From: Muraenolepis orangiensis | Taxonomy: Eukaryota > Chordata > Actinopteri > Gadiformes > Muraenolepididae | Reading direction: 5' to 3' | DNA: 64,000 bases | NCBI GenBank assembly: GCA_027704905.1 | Contig: CM051013.1 | Location: 12,873,410-12,937,409 of the forward strand | Shown: positions 47,880-59,269 of the stretch, in pieces | Position numbering within the stretch: position 1 is the stretch's first letter | How the letters are laid out: every line of letters begins with the position of its first letter | Program-made: the position numbers and the translations under genes | The notes under the pieces: model-generated | Databases searched by the model: none | The model's input: the letters and a program-made list of their open reading frames with translations, nothing else | What the model was told of the DNA's origin: nothing

Positions 47880-48240
47880 ACTTATGATAATGACTAGGCA
47901 GACTTGTTAATGACTAGAGGTACATGGTAATGACTACTGGGTCATGGAAATTACAAGGTTGTCACTGCTATTACTTTGTAGACATGGTAACGACCAGGGA
48001 GTGATGATAATGACAAGAGAGACATGGTAATGACTAGGTTGTCCTGGTTATGGTGAGTGAGACATGGTTATGATAAGGCAGCCATGGTAATGACTAGGTT
48101 GTCCTGGTTATGGTGAGTGAGACATGGTTATGATAAGGCAGCCATGGTAATGACTAGGTTGTCCTGGTTATGGTGAGTGAGACATGGTAATGATAAGGCA
48201 GCCATGGTAATGACTAGGCGGACATGGTAATGTATTGGGG
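47880..48240. repeat. 20-bp minisatellite with 60-bp higher-order unit, at the alas2 3' end
   Basis: The basic unit is about 20 bp beginning TGGTAATGACTAGG or TGGTTATG. Three different 20-mers form a 60-bp unit repeated about three times between 48028 and 48207, with looser 20-bp units before it. The array runs into the last codons of alas2: the stop codon (48214-48216) and the preceding ITMSA codons lie in units of the same pattern. Confidence 0.9.
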
Positions 48241-51200
48241 CTCCATGTTGCCAAAGTAAGATTTCTCCCATTCGCTCATCAGGTCAAAGTGCAGCGCAGA
48301 GCCACAGAAATTGCAGGAAATGGAGGTCTGGTGATTGAGATGAAGTCCGGCCTCCTGCCAGACTTCCACCAGCTTCTCTGTAAACACAGAAGAAAAGAGT
48401 GTTAAAATGGAATGAAATTCATATTCTCAACCAGTACGGCGCTAGATTCATTCATAAAACAGTGTAGTGTTTTTTTTTTAAGGGGAATGTTTATGACATA
48501 CTTTTGCCATTTAAAGAACAATCATTCATGTCATGAATGATTCATGACATTAATCATCCACAGCTTATTCCTTGATCCCACTTAACATTAACTAACTGTC
48601 ATTTATCAGAGAACAAATCAACCCCGACCACGACAGGCGATAAAGGGGGGGGGGGGGGCATGGGTGGTACTCACCCACAAAGTAATTCATCATGGTCGGG
48701 TCATGATGGGGGGAGGGGGCCAGGCGCAGCAGCTCCTCTCCCCGGGGGACCGTGGGGTAGTTGATGGCCTGGACGTAGATGCTGTGTCTCTCCAGCAGGG
48801 CGTCACACACCCAGCTGTTTAGCTCCGCGTTGCCCACCTGGTGATTGCATTCCACAGGTTGAATTGTAAAAAGCCCATGTTTGAGGACTGGGATAAACAG
48901 TACGTCCGACTGAGAGATGATAAAAGAAGAACCTACCTAGAGTCATCTTACATCTTATATTGCTAAGATGTACCAGGATGGGGCGTTGTGCGAGTGAAAA
49001 TCCTACCTACCTAAGCAATTAAGCTTAGCCTCCTAGCTTAGCTATCGGTCTGTGATATTGCTGAGAACTTGAGATGGGATGGGCCCTAGCTTAGTGGTAG
49101 CCCTGTAAGTCATACCTAACTTGACTTAGCTGTCAGTGATATCGCTTAGAGCTATGACCCAGTTGAGAGCTGGGCTAGCTTTGGCGGTAGCAGCCTCACC
49201 GTCCCAGCCTACCTTTATAGGGATGATGTGGCTGGGGCAGTTGATGACGGGCAGGCCGTTGTCCAGGAGCAGCTGCCTCATGTGCTTGACGTTCCTCTGG
49301 TGGGCGCGGCGCAGGCCCTGGCCCTCGGCGCTCCGCAGCACCCGGACCGACTCCAGCGCCCCGGCCAGGACCATGGGGGGCAGCGAGGTGGTGAAGATGA
49401 AGCCCGCGGCGTAGGAGCGCACCGTGTCCACCAGGGCGGCGCTGCTGGCGATGTAGCCGCCCACGCAGCCGAAGGCCTTGCCTGTAACGGGTGCGTAAAG
49501 ACATGAAGAAGCAAAAACATGAATGCACATTTCACCATTTCAGAGGCGAGGGGTAAAACAGGTGGATTTAAATAGCACCCTTTAAACACAAGTGGGCGGC
49601 AGTAGCTCAGGAGGTAGAGTGGTCGTCTGACAACCGGAAGGTTGCTGGTTCGAATCCCTTGGCTCCTCCTAGCAAAGCTAAATGCAGTCCATTTGCAAAG
49701 GCCACTCTTGAGTGTGATAGCGTGATCGATTTATTTGATTGTTCTTTTCATAGTATTGTTATGGTATATAGTATAGTATATAGTGTTGTTTATAGTATAT
49801 AGTAGAGCATATCGTAGGTAGTATATAGTGTTGTGTATAGTATAGTATTGTTAAGTATATTATAGCATTGTATAGTATAGTATTGTTGTGGAAAGTGAGA
49901 GGGAATAAGGGGATTCAAAACATCTTCAACCACTTTTGAAAATGAGGAAAAATCCCAATTTTCCAGTGGATGGTTTCAACTGGAATGTCTGAAATGTCAT
50001 GTTTCCGTGGTGATAAGAAGAGAAAGACAGAAAATGCACGGCACGCAATATAAGTTCAGAATCTTGAAGCGGATGAGCGGTTAGTGGGACGGTGAAGGTG
50101 TTTCTGCGGAGGACCAGCCTAGGACGGTGACGAGGTATAAGCCTTATCACTACAGCCCAGACAGGGAGTAGAGGGGGGCGCTACTTTCTTCCTTCTGATA
50201 AGAGACACGCTTCCAGGAGGCGATGATGCAATACGACACTAAATGTGGACACTAAATTACCCTTTAGGCCAGAGGGAGAGATTTCGTCACTCTTAGGGGA
50301 GCGGATATGTTCAGTATGGACCCTCGTCCACCTCGCCCTACCTTTTGTTTCACACTGAGGTGGGAAAATGCTGTGCTGTTTTTATGTGTGATTTCTCTGC
50401 CCTACACGATTACTTTTTAAATTAATTTAAGTCACTAAGTCATTATTTTGATCTTGTTGCACTTTTGTTCTTAACTGGCAGTTGACCTTAAATATGAGTT
50501 GCGGTCAAAGACAATTTTTGTCACTGTTGATGGATAGTAAAGTCTCACACAATATGTTACACATAATTAAATCTTTGTGAGAATGTATGGAAGAAATGTT
50601 GTTAATTATACAAAACAATGTCAGAGGTTAATGTAAAACAAACAAAAAACCTTAACAAACCAACAACAGAGCTCTCGTTCATCCCTTTCCCCTTTCCCTT
50701 CCCCTTGTGTGTTTGGGTTTCAGGGGCCACTCACCCAGGGTCCCCGAGACGATGTCTATCTTGTGCATGACGTTGTCCCTCTCGCCCACTCCGGCCCCCT
50801 GGGCCCCGTACAGCCCCACAGCGTGGACCTCGTCCACGAAGGTGAGGGCCCCGTAGCGGTGTGCCACGTCACACAGCTCCTCCAGGGGACAGATGGCACC
50901 TGACAGAGAAGGGAGTGAGGCTATTAGCACTGCTAGGATCATCACGGGTTCCATTCCCTCTCTCTCTGGGGCCACCCAGACTAAGAACTTACAATATTGA
51001 ATTTTGGATAATTAGTGTCCACCAAATCTTTAATCTGGAGGATTTTTAATTGGTCACACACAATGAAATTGCATTTAACCCATCCTAGTTTTAAGAGCAG
51101 TAGGCAGCTGTTGTATAAACAGCACCCGGGGAACAGTGTAAGGGTGCACGATGACAGTCTAATGTATGAAGTGTACTCTTTACAGTACAAGGACATAAAC

Positions 51201-54200
51201 ACAACCCATTCTATATCTGCCTCTTTTCAACCTGGAAAACAGGTAGTCCTTAACATAAAGATGGCGTTGCAGGCAAGAATTACTACCCTTATAGTACTGT
51301 TATCTACTCAGGAATAAATACACATTTAATTAGCAGCATTAAGAGCAGAGACAAATAAATAGACTCTTTAGATCATTGACTCTAAATGTGAGCTCAGTTA
51401 GGCAGAGTGGCTCCTGGGAAAACATGTATTTAGCCTGGATCCACTAGAGACGGCCTTTTCATGACTTAATTGATTATGTTAATATCAACCTTTGTAGATG
51501 CGGGCGCCAAATGATAAGTTAAGTAGGAATAATGGATACAAACTAGTCCAATATTCTCAGCAAAACAATATACATATTAAAACAATTCATCAAATAGAAC
51601 AGACTAGAGGCATTTAGCAGTCTTGCATGCCTACAAATCCTAATCCTGAATATTTACCGGTTTCGTTCTATCTTAATATGTTATTGTATTGCAGACGCGA
51701 TTGCAAGAATGTGGAACAATCAGAACTAATAATCCCAACCCAACTGTTAATCCAAACCCAACTTTTAATCTCAACCCAACTGTTTTAATCCTAACTTCAT
51801 ATTATTGTTAAACCTAACCCTGTTAACCAGGGTCAAAGCCCTGGTTGGTGTCACAGTACCGTCCATGGAGTGCACAGTCTCGAAGGCCACGATCTTGGGC
51901 GTCTTGGGGTCGGAGCGAGCCAGCAGCTCCTCCAGGTGTCGGCTGTCGTTGTGGCTGAAAATGAAGCGCTTGGCGCCGCTGTTCCTGATGCCCTGGATCA
52001 TGGAGGCGTGGTTCCCCGCGTCTGAGTAGATCTCGCAGCCTGCCAAACACACACACACACGCACGCACGCAGACACACACACACACAATATCAGCACCTG
52101 CGTCTTATCGCAGTGCTTCAATGTGGAGCACATGCAATTCTGCTTTCGCACTGTAGTGCTTTGAGGTTCTTTGACATGTGTGGACTTGACTGTGTAAAGA
52201 TATCAAATGTATAATTCAACGGTGTTCGAGCATCATTATTATTATTATTGTATCAGGTAGAGGAAGAGGAAGAGGAGGAGAATCCAGAAACAATCTCTGT
52301 TGATCACAGCCTAGAACACCTGCTGTGCTCCATCTGTTACAGCTTCAAGCTTCAAGACTAACTCAGAATCCACTACACACCATCAGCATCATGGCGGCTC
52401 GACCTCTCAAAACCTTTGACCCCAGAGGTGACGATCAGTGCTTACCGGGCAGCATCTTGGCCAGGGTGAAGAGGGTGGAGTCGTTGGCCACGAAGCAAGA
52501 GGAGAAGACCAGCGCGGCGTCCTTCTGGTGCAGCTCGGCCAGCTCTCTCTCCAGGGACACGTGGATGTTGCTGGTCCCCGAGATGTTCCTGGTTCCCCCA
52601 GCGCCCGCCCCGTGCTTATCCAGGGCCTCGCTGGTCACGTATCACACATGGGCACATTACTATTGTGTACAATTAATTAGCCTGTCTACGGCCTGTTCAT
52701 TTCACACAGTTCATTTCAATAGACTAGAGTAATAGATCATTCATTTCACCTGATTCCCCGCAGAACCTGCGGGTGCCGACTCATCCCCAGGTAGTCGTTA
52801 CTGCACCAGACGGAGACCCGGGAGCCCTCCTTCCCCGCCACGGAGTAGTCCTCGGCGAAGGGGAACACCTCGCAGTCCCGGTTGATGGTCTTGAAGACGC
52901 GGTACGTGTGGTCGTTTTTCTTCTCCGCGATCTTGTCTTCGAAAAAGCGGTCGTAGTTGTAGCTGGCGCCCGCTGCCGAGACGGAAATTTTTTTGTTTTA
53001 TCCAGAATACAAATGATTCACTACTACTATTTAGTCATGTAGCAGATAGATGTATGTCATTAAGGAGCAGGTAGTGGTTAGGCATCTTACTCAAGGATGC
53101 CTAAACTAGTACCATTCTGAAGTCAACTGAACCAACTGAAGACCCTGTAGCCACGACAACACACTCTGTCTGTCATTTGATTTGATGTGAAACCGAGCAC
53201 CAGGTCCTTAGCTTGTGGCGACACTAGCCGCCCTGAGACTCACTCATGTTATCCTGGAGGAGGTGGGAGACGGTGGTGGCCACAGGGCCCAGAGACGGCT
53301 GGAGACAGACATCCTTGAGATTCTTCAGCAGAGAGGTCATCATACCTGGCACACACAGGCAGGGGGTGGTGGGTGGTGGGTGGTGTGGGTGGTGGGGGGT
53401 GTGGGTGTGGGTGTGGGGGTCACCGGCTTGTTGTTAGAGCGGTGACAGCAGCAGGTGACCCGATGACATCCAGCAGTGAATCCTGCCTCTCTGACAGGGT
53501 GACCTCTCGTCTGATGCTGTCAGTCAAACCCATTGTTGACACCTGCTATTCTATTCTGCGCTGCTGTATTCTATGGTGCTTTATTGGGGTTTTAATCTAG
53601 GTTTTATTATTTTATTCTCTGCTTTAAAGAAAATGGAAATAAGGTGGCTTTATCGAATAAAACACAGCAATAAAGGAATTGTTTAAAGATTTTGATGGTT
53701 CTAGATATTGATGGCGGATGAATAATAACTGATGTAAGATATAATAATTAAAATATGAATACTAATAGGCTACTACTACTACTAATAATAATCTCCATTG
53801 GGTAATGAAAAGCAATAATTGAATTCAATTTGCAAGCTGTCGTTGTATTTTCTTGTTTATTAAGTCCGGACAATGTGTTGCGATGTGCTGTTCTTGTATA
53901 CCTGGTTTGGACTCCTGGGGCACGTCCTCCTGCACCTCGGGCCTGGCCCGCACCACGCTGATCTGGGACGCCACGAAGGGGCAGTCCTTAGCCAGGGACA
54001 CCGCCAGCTGGCTGGCGGACTGGGCGAACCGCCGTTTCTGATCCTGAGACAACTTGGTCTGAACCGGCAGTGTGCTGCTGCTCACGGTGATCTGACGAAC
54101 GATGATGGGGCAGCGGTCGGCCAGGGAGAGCAACGCGGTCCCAGTGCGCCGCAGAGCGGGCTTAGAGGCCGACTTCAGGAAGGGGCAGTGGTGAAGAAAG

Positions 54201-54208
54201 GCAGCCAT
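48214..54208 (-). CDS. alas2: 5-aminolevulinate synthase, erythroid, mitochondrial
   Basis: It makes 5-aminolevulinate from glycine and succinyl-CoA with pyridoxal phosphate, the first and rate-limiting step of heme synthesis in the mitochondrial matrix. Coding exons in transcript order: 54208-53902, 53345-53244, 52972-52750, 52630-52446, 52039-51860, 50899-50735, 49481-49213, 48837-48675, 48377-48214. They total 1758 nt, 585 residues plus stop, close to the 587 of human ALAS2. The start is the ATG at 54208 (MAAFLHHCPF). The leader carries three Cys-Pro heme-regulatory motifs (C8-P9, C33-P34, C76-P77). The core has HGAGAGGTRNISGTS, DEVHAVGLYG and the cofactor lysine in GKAFGCVGG (K389). The C-terminal extension contains the conserved HFDLMSEWEKSYFGNMEPQY but ends in a repeat-derived TMSA. 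The IRE in exon 1 separates it from alas1. Confidence 0.97.
49592..49700 (+). mobile_element. SINE family A, 5' part, in alas2 intron
   Basis: GGCGGCAGTAGCTCAGGAGG, GACAACCGGAAGGTTGCTGG and the B box GGTTCGAATCC; it breaks off after AATGCAGTCCATTTGCAAA. It lies in the intron between the exons ending at 50735 and starting at 49481, opposite to the gene. Confidence 0.8.
51025..51148 (-). mobile_element. SINE family B, reverse fragment in alas2 intron
   Basis: TAATCTGGAGGATTTTTAAT, ACCCATCCTAGTTTTAAGAG and CAGCACCCGGGGAACAGTGT match the reverse complement of the 31008 family. Confidence 0.7.
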
Positions 54209-54229
54209 GACGCTCAATCTGTTCTGGAT
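54209..54229 (-). other. alas2 5' UTR part of exon 2
   Basis: The acceptor CACCCTAG ends at 54230. The 21 nt between it and the ATG contain no other ATG. Confidence 0.8.
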
Positions 54230-54429
54230 CTAGGGTGAACGGAGAAAATAGGGGTTACAACGGCGAATGCTTTCTTTATTAAATACATTTCTATACGCCT
54301 GCTTGGAGACCGATCTGTTAACCCAAGCTGTTTTTCGAGATGTTTTCTCAATTTAGTTTTTATTGCCCTATGTATTTATTGGAAAAATAAACCATCGTCA
54401 GTCAATCAGATATTGACCATGATATAATA

Positions 54430-54434
54430 TGCTC

Positions 54435-54467
<33 letters not shown>

Positions 54468-55145
54468 ACAGAATGGCGGATATGAATGTATTCAGGCCTG
54501 TAACCTAGAGCCAGGAGCTGTAGTTCTCCGCGGCTGTCTCTTATCTCAGTGCTGCAGATTCACGATGACGTCATTTATCTACAGCTGATTCTGGTTATCG
54601 ATATACTACATAATGTATGCATGCACCCACACCATTCCAAACACTGTGGGTGTATTGAGTTATTAAAATACTATGTAAATATCACACTCACACACACACA
54701 CACACACATCTTATTTCCACCCACCCTGTATTAGAATACACGGGCCTATGTGTAAAGCCACAGGAGAATAAAAGGCTAAACAATAGCAAAACTATAGACA
54801 TAGACTAAGACCTAAGCTATTTTGTGACAGATAAGCACATTCTCCGTATCTGCGGTCAAAAGTTATTTTTGAGTTGAGCTGTCAAAAGGCAGCGAGATCA
54901 AACAGGCCTAAACCAATAGTTCTAAGAAGTAGGATATAGTGTTTGGACATATCAACACAACACATGTTTTACATAGTAGGCCTACATTTGATGTCCTTTC
55001 TCTGTAGGTGTCAAAAGTAGGCCTTATAACAAAAAACAACAATAATTATAGGCCTAATAATAATAATTATTATTATTATTACTATTATTAATAATAATAA
55101 TAATAATTATTATTATTATAATAATACTACTAATAATAATAAATA
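54430..55145. other. AT-rich intron 1 of alas2 with AAT arrays
   Basis: Trinucleotide AAT/ATT arrays at 54437-54464 and 55055-55142; the second is made of opposed AAT and ATT blocks that can fold back. No coding sequence is seen. Erythroid intron-1 enhancers are known in ALAS2, but I found no clear GATA pair here. Confidence 0.6.
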
Positions 55146-55328
55146 CATGTATAAAAACGTATACTCTTACGTGGATATAACACATAGGCATATGTGCAGC
55201 AAGCTTGAATAGACAGTAGATCATGTTATTTTTTTAAATACAAATAACAAAATAATCGAATTGACTTCAATCTACATGAAAGTGATGAAATATGTTAGAC
55301 ACAAAGACACCGAGGAGGACAGCCTTAC

Positions 55329-55380
55329 CTGTTGACCTGCACTGAGGACGAACTTTAAAAACAGAGAAGACGATCACAGA
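55329..55380 (-). other. alas2 noncoding exon 1 (5' limit approximate)
   Basis: A strong donor (AACAG/GTAAGG) follows 55329 on the minus strand. The exon carries the IRE just inside the donor. The transcription start is estimated, not seen; no canonical TATA box was found. Confidence 0.75.
55331..55353 (-). promoter_or_regulatory. Iron-responsive element of alas2
   Basis: On the minus strand a hairpin with loop CAGUGC, a five-position upper stem (GUCCU against AGGUC, with one U-U mismatch), an unpaired C on the 5' side and a GUU/AAC lower stem. This is the canonical IRE layout and nearly the ALAS2 element of mammals as I recall it. Iron-regulatory proteins would bind it when iron is low and block translation. 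It ends two nucleotides before the exon 1 donor, so its lower flank is completed by exon 2 after splicing. Confidence 0.93.
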
Positions 55381-55399
55381 GGGGACGTTCGCATAGACA

Positions 55400-55510
55400 C
55401 ACAGAGGAGTGGGTGGGTGTGACCGAGGAGTTCACTCCCTTCAACATGCGAAGACTTGTGCCAAGAGGGGGTGGGGGGGGTGGTCATGGTCAACCAACAC
55501 TGAGATAACG
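55400..55510 (-). promoter_or_regulatory. alas2 proximal promoter with GATA and CACCC motifs
   Basis: Upstream of exon 1: a CACCC-type box (CACACCCACCC on the minus strand, 55411-55421), a second G-rich run at about 55465-55480, and an AGATAA GATA motif on the plus strand at 55503-55508. This combination is the known logic of erythroid promoters (GATA1 plus KLF1). Binding is inferred. Confidence 0.5.
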
Positions 55511-55922
55511 TGCCCACACCACATCGGCCTATTATTGGGCCGGTTATGCACTGTTCGCTTGTAATAATAGGCATAACATATAACTCACTATATGTTTATC
55601 AAAGTGCCGGGCTGTTTCTATCTTGCCTGTATACGTTCGTACTGTAATGGAAAAATCATATGTTGTCCTTTCTATCACTCTCTGTTTCTTTGACCTTGTG
55701 ACCCCCCTATGTAATTCTCCCTATCACCCTTTTGTCCTATTGTCCTGAGGGGTTCTTATCCTTATCCTTATCCTCATCCTGCTTGACCAACTGTAATGTT
55801 TATGTTTATGTTAATGTTTCTACTAACCAAGGTTTAGTAGAAACCTGGATTAGCGCAGACGTGTGTTAATACTTCGTGAGTGCCGGCTGTCAGGGACAGC
55901 CAGGTTGTCAGGGACAATCGCG

Positions 55923-56039
55923 AGTGTCCGGGACACTCAGTGAATGCGTGTGAGTGTTAGAGGTACCTGGTGAGTGTGTGAGTGAAGGTCACAGGCCGAG
56001 TGTCCAGGGACACTGGATGAATGTAGTGTCCGGGACACT
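55923..56039. promoter_or_regulatory. Second palindrome family in the LTR
   Basis: AGTGTCCGGGACACT occurs at 55923-55937 and 56025-56039, with a one-base variant at 55999-56014. Related half sites (GTCAGGGACA) lie just upstream. The matching factor is not known to me. Confidence 0.5.
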
Positions 56040-56080
56040 GACTGAAAGGGGGTACAGACTGAAAGAGAGTGACTGATTTG

Positions 56081-56165
56081 TCCGTATTCAGGGAATACGT
56101 TTAAAGTGCACTACGGGTCCGTATTCAGGGAATACGTTGTTTCGTTCCGTATTCAGGGAATACGT
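56081..56165. promoter_or_regulatory. Three 17-bp palindromes with STAT-type cores in the LTR
   Basis: CGTATTCAGGGAATACG occurs at 56083-56099, 56120-56136 and 56148-56164, a perfect 7-bp inverted repeat with a 3-bp spacer. The core TTCAGGGAA fits the TTCNNNGAA consensus bound by STAT dimers. A fourth core is at about 56497-56505. Confidence 0.55.
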
Positions 56166-56395
56166 TGATGGAATGAGATAAGCCCTTTAATGTGTGCAAT
56201 GTACACCTGGCGGTGGATAAAATAGTATAACTTTTAAGAGCTGTCACTGAGGTAAATGAACGCAATTTAAATAAAATTAGAGGTCTGAAAGATATTGGAA
56301 ACAATTATTATTTGTTAAAACGATTATTTGTTAAAAAAGATTAATTTTGCAGGGCGCAACACGGTGATCTATCTATCTATCTATCTATCGATCCA

Positions 56396-56495
<100 letters not shown>

Positions 56496-56979
56496 TCAGG
56501 GAATACAACATTGAAACTGCGATTCGGAGTGGAGCTCTAAACTAGAGTTCATGGGGGATATGATGAAATAATAGAATAATTAAATAATAACATTTGGGTT
56601 CGCAGGGAGCGAGGGAGGATGGCAAGGCAGAGGTTGCATCAAGTGTTAAAATGCATTTACATGAGAAGGCATTTTGGGGGGAAGGTTTTACACTCTGTAC
56701 TAGGATAGAGGGCCCCGGGGGGGCCATAGGGTGTCTGGGTGTAGCTCAGTTAGCTAATTTAATTGTCAGAGTATAAGGGACGAATAGGCAGGGCCATAAT
56801 GACTGTTCTCTTGAGTCAACTACCCAGGCTAAGGTGGACCTGGACCTTGACTGCCCTCCCCCAGCGACCCTACCAGCGGCCCAGCCAACCTGCTACTACC
56901 ACTGCAGCAAGCCACGAGTGAAGCTGACCGATGTCATGACGAGAGACATGACCATAAGCAAGGCGCACAGAGTTGGCCA

Positions 56980-57225
56980 GCAACCGAGCCAACACGGAGG
57001 CAAGAACTTTACTTTGAAAAGCGGTTACACTGGCTCCGGCACAAACGGCAGCTTCGAGTGTATAACCGCAATAAAGAAGGACACTTTGCAAAAGATTGCC
57101 CGGAGGAAAGCCGATTCAACCAGAGGCGTGGCCACAGTGATGATCATGATTCCAAACGCAACCAGCGCAGAGGGTCCAGCTGACTGGCGGGGAGGAGCAG
57201 GAGGGCGACGGGTCCACCAGAGCTG
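56980..57225 (+). pseudogene. gag nucleocapsid remnant
   Basis: In one frame a basic stretch leads to a zinc-knuckle-like sequence, NRNKEGHFAKDCPEES, then an arginine-rich tail and a stop near 57182. The histidine and last cysteine of the CCHC knuckle are kept, but the first two cysteine positions are replaced, so metal binding should be lost. Upstream frames toward 56630 are broken by stops and no matrix or capsid segment was recognised. Confidence 0.6.
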
Positions 57226-57229
57226 AGGT

Positions 57230-58860
57230 CAACAAACAGGGAAGTGACACATGTAGACATGCAGCAACACACACACATGAGGGGAGCCATGGGCATTAGA
57301 AGCACGACACACACCACAAACAGGCACATACGTACTGTATATCTAGAACATATTGATCCAAAGGATGTTGCCTTTTCTATAATTGATTAATATTACAATT
57401 TGCAATGGTATTTAATTTGGGAAAATACAACTTGTCAATAACCTGACCCTAACCCTGACTCCAACCACTAACCCTAAAAAAGAGCAATGTTGATATCAAT
57501 CATGTTAATGAGGTTAATATGTTGATGTTGAAGGATCCGTATGATACTGAGGGGATTGCTCATTTTGTACATGAATACAAGTAGAATACGTTTGTATTGC
57601 ACATGAGCTGATATACAACTAAAGAGTATAATAAAATAACAGCTATATAAAATGATAATGTTACTTGCAATGGAGGCAATGCTGTGTTGCTGTTGACAAA
57701 GTGATTAAACCTTAAATGGTTCAAATTGACCGGAACCTTTTATGAAACTTAAATTAAAAACCTACTAACCCTATACGATTGCTTTGAATAGGACAGCACC
57801 AATCAGAATGTTAAGTAAGACTGTTTATTTCTAAAATATGTAAACAAAGGTGTGACATTTTACTTAGAAAAAAGAAAAGAAAAGTGGAGGCCAGGATAGA
57901 CCAATACAATTATTTCACTGAGAACACCCTTTAACTAGTCTGGATTCATGTTATCAGGTTCTATAAGAACTGTTTTAATAATGTTATGGTAAAACTTTAA
58001 GGTTTGCTATTTTAAGATTACAATTTTCGCACAATTAGGAAAAGTTTTTTTTATAATTTCATTTCTGGATACTTGGTCAGTGCGTGCTAGCAGACATTTA
58101 GGAGGAAATCACTTAAGGTGCTCGTCTAACTGGGACAGGGGGAACCAAGCGGTCCCTGCTTATCAGTTGTCAAGTGAAGATTCCCTTCCCCCGTCCTTTC
58201 CTCCCCTTGTAGTGATCTCTAGCTTCTCCTTGGTGTCTGGCGAGAGGCAGGCTGACTGGTTTCTTTATGCACAGGATAAAGCTCCTCTTGTGTTTTCTTC
58301 AAGGGATAACTCACAAAATATGAGCACATGTTTTGTATTATTTTTGGTTTGTTTTTGTTTTTGTCATTCCTAGATTCGACATCTCAGCAGAAAAACTGAG
58401 TTCAGACGGTCAAGCGGTAGCCGTTGTGTCAGTTACATAGACAATTCTATCATCACAAACTTGGAGGTAGTATCGACTCAACACATGTTGTAATGATGTC
58501 CCATTCATGGTTTATACGGGTGCGAGATAAAGGAGGGGGTGTGAATGGCCCTAGACAGGAGGCTTTGCCTCCCAGCATGGTAGTTTCCGTATTATGATAG
58601 GTTGACACATGGGAGGGACCATGTGTCAAGAGGAGGGAGGAAGACTGCCCTACACCAATATATTCAAAGGACGTCTCAAATTACTCACAAATTTTTCTCA
58701 CACATTTTTGGAGTAATAATGATTACCATAAAGAAGGTCAAAGTGTAATGAATACTGTGTAAGGAACAACTTTTTTTCATCACAAACTGATTGTGGTTTT
58801 CTTGGACGCTTTGCTATTTCCTAGGCCACTGGCAGCTGTAAAAAGTGAAGTTCATGTGAG
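57230..58860. other. Retroviral interior without recognisable genes
   Basis: AT-rich sequence where protease and reverse transcriptase would be expected. No FLVDTG- or YxDD-like motif was found in any frame I read. It is presumably deleted or replaced. Confidence 0.5.
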
Positions 58861-58930
58861 GAATGGTCTTCTTGGACGCTTTGCTATTTCCTAGGCCACT
58901 GGCAGCTGTAAAAAGTGAAGTTCATGTGAA
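58801..58930. repeat. 70-bp tandem duplication in the pol remnant
   Basis: The segment beginning CTTGGACGCTTTGCTATTTC and ending GTGAAGTTCATGTGA is present at 58801 and again at 58871, period 70, with no mismatch seen over 59 bp. Confidence 0.95.
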
Positions 58931-59266
58931 GATGATGTGTCTAAAGGAAATGATAGAGTAGACAGAGCTGCAAAAGCGGCAGCATTAAGGCAGGAAATGC
59001 ATAGTACTAACGTGCACACTCCACTGGAAGTACCTCCTCTCTCCCTACAGGAGGTCCAACAATAGGCGGATGCTAATGAGAAGAACCACTGGACAAAGGG
59101 TGGTTCTACCGAAAGGGAGGGGGTGTGGTTTGGACCATTCCAAATCCTCATTACTCATGCGGCAGTGAAGGTGGAGGGACGAGCCACGTGGGTTCACGAG
59201 TACCACTGCAAATGTTCACCATCACCAGCAGGAGACCACAGGCCTCTAAGCCAGGAAGAGAAGTAG
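58870..59266 (+). pseudogene. pol remnant: RNase H end joined to integrase C-terminus
   Basis: From 58946 one frame reads GNDRVDRAAKAAALRQ, the C-terminal RNase H signature, then a Pro/Leu-rich connector, a stop at 59063-59065, then KNHWTKGG and WFGPFQILITHAAVKVEG, the C-terminal domain of a gammaretrovirus-type integrase, ending at a stop at 59264. The zinc-binding and DDE catalytic parts of integrase are missing between them, so an internal deletion is inferred. Confidence 0.75.
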
Positions 59267-59269
59267 CTC

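Noticed and set aside
54215..54217. Upstream TTG as alas2 start
   Set aside because: A non-AUG start is unnecessary; the ATG nine bases downstream gives the conserved leader with the first Cys-Pro motif.
56541..56560. LTR end at GTTCA with TGGGGGATATG as primer site
   Set aside because: The six-base TGGGGG resembles the proline tRNA site but the rest does not match, and the TGT/ACA ends and TT spacer favour 56592. Not fully excluded.
57040..57110. Cellular CCHC zinc-finger gene (CNBP type)
   Set aside because: Only one degenerate knuckle, located between retroviral LTR and pol remnants; gag origin is the simpler reading.
57440..57480. Telomere-like CTAACCCTAA motifs
   Set aside because: Only isolated, interrupted copies, as expected by chance or from a SINE-type CCTAACCC phrase; no array.
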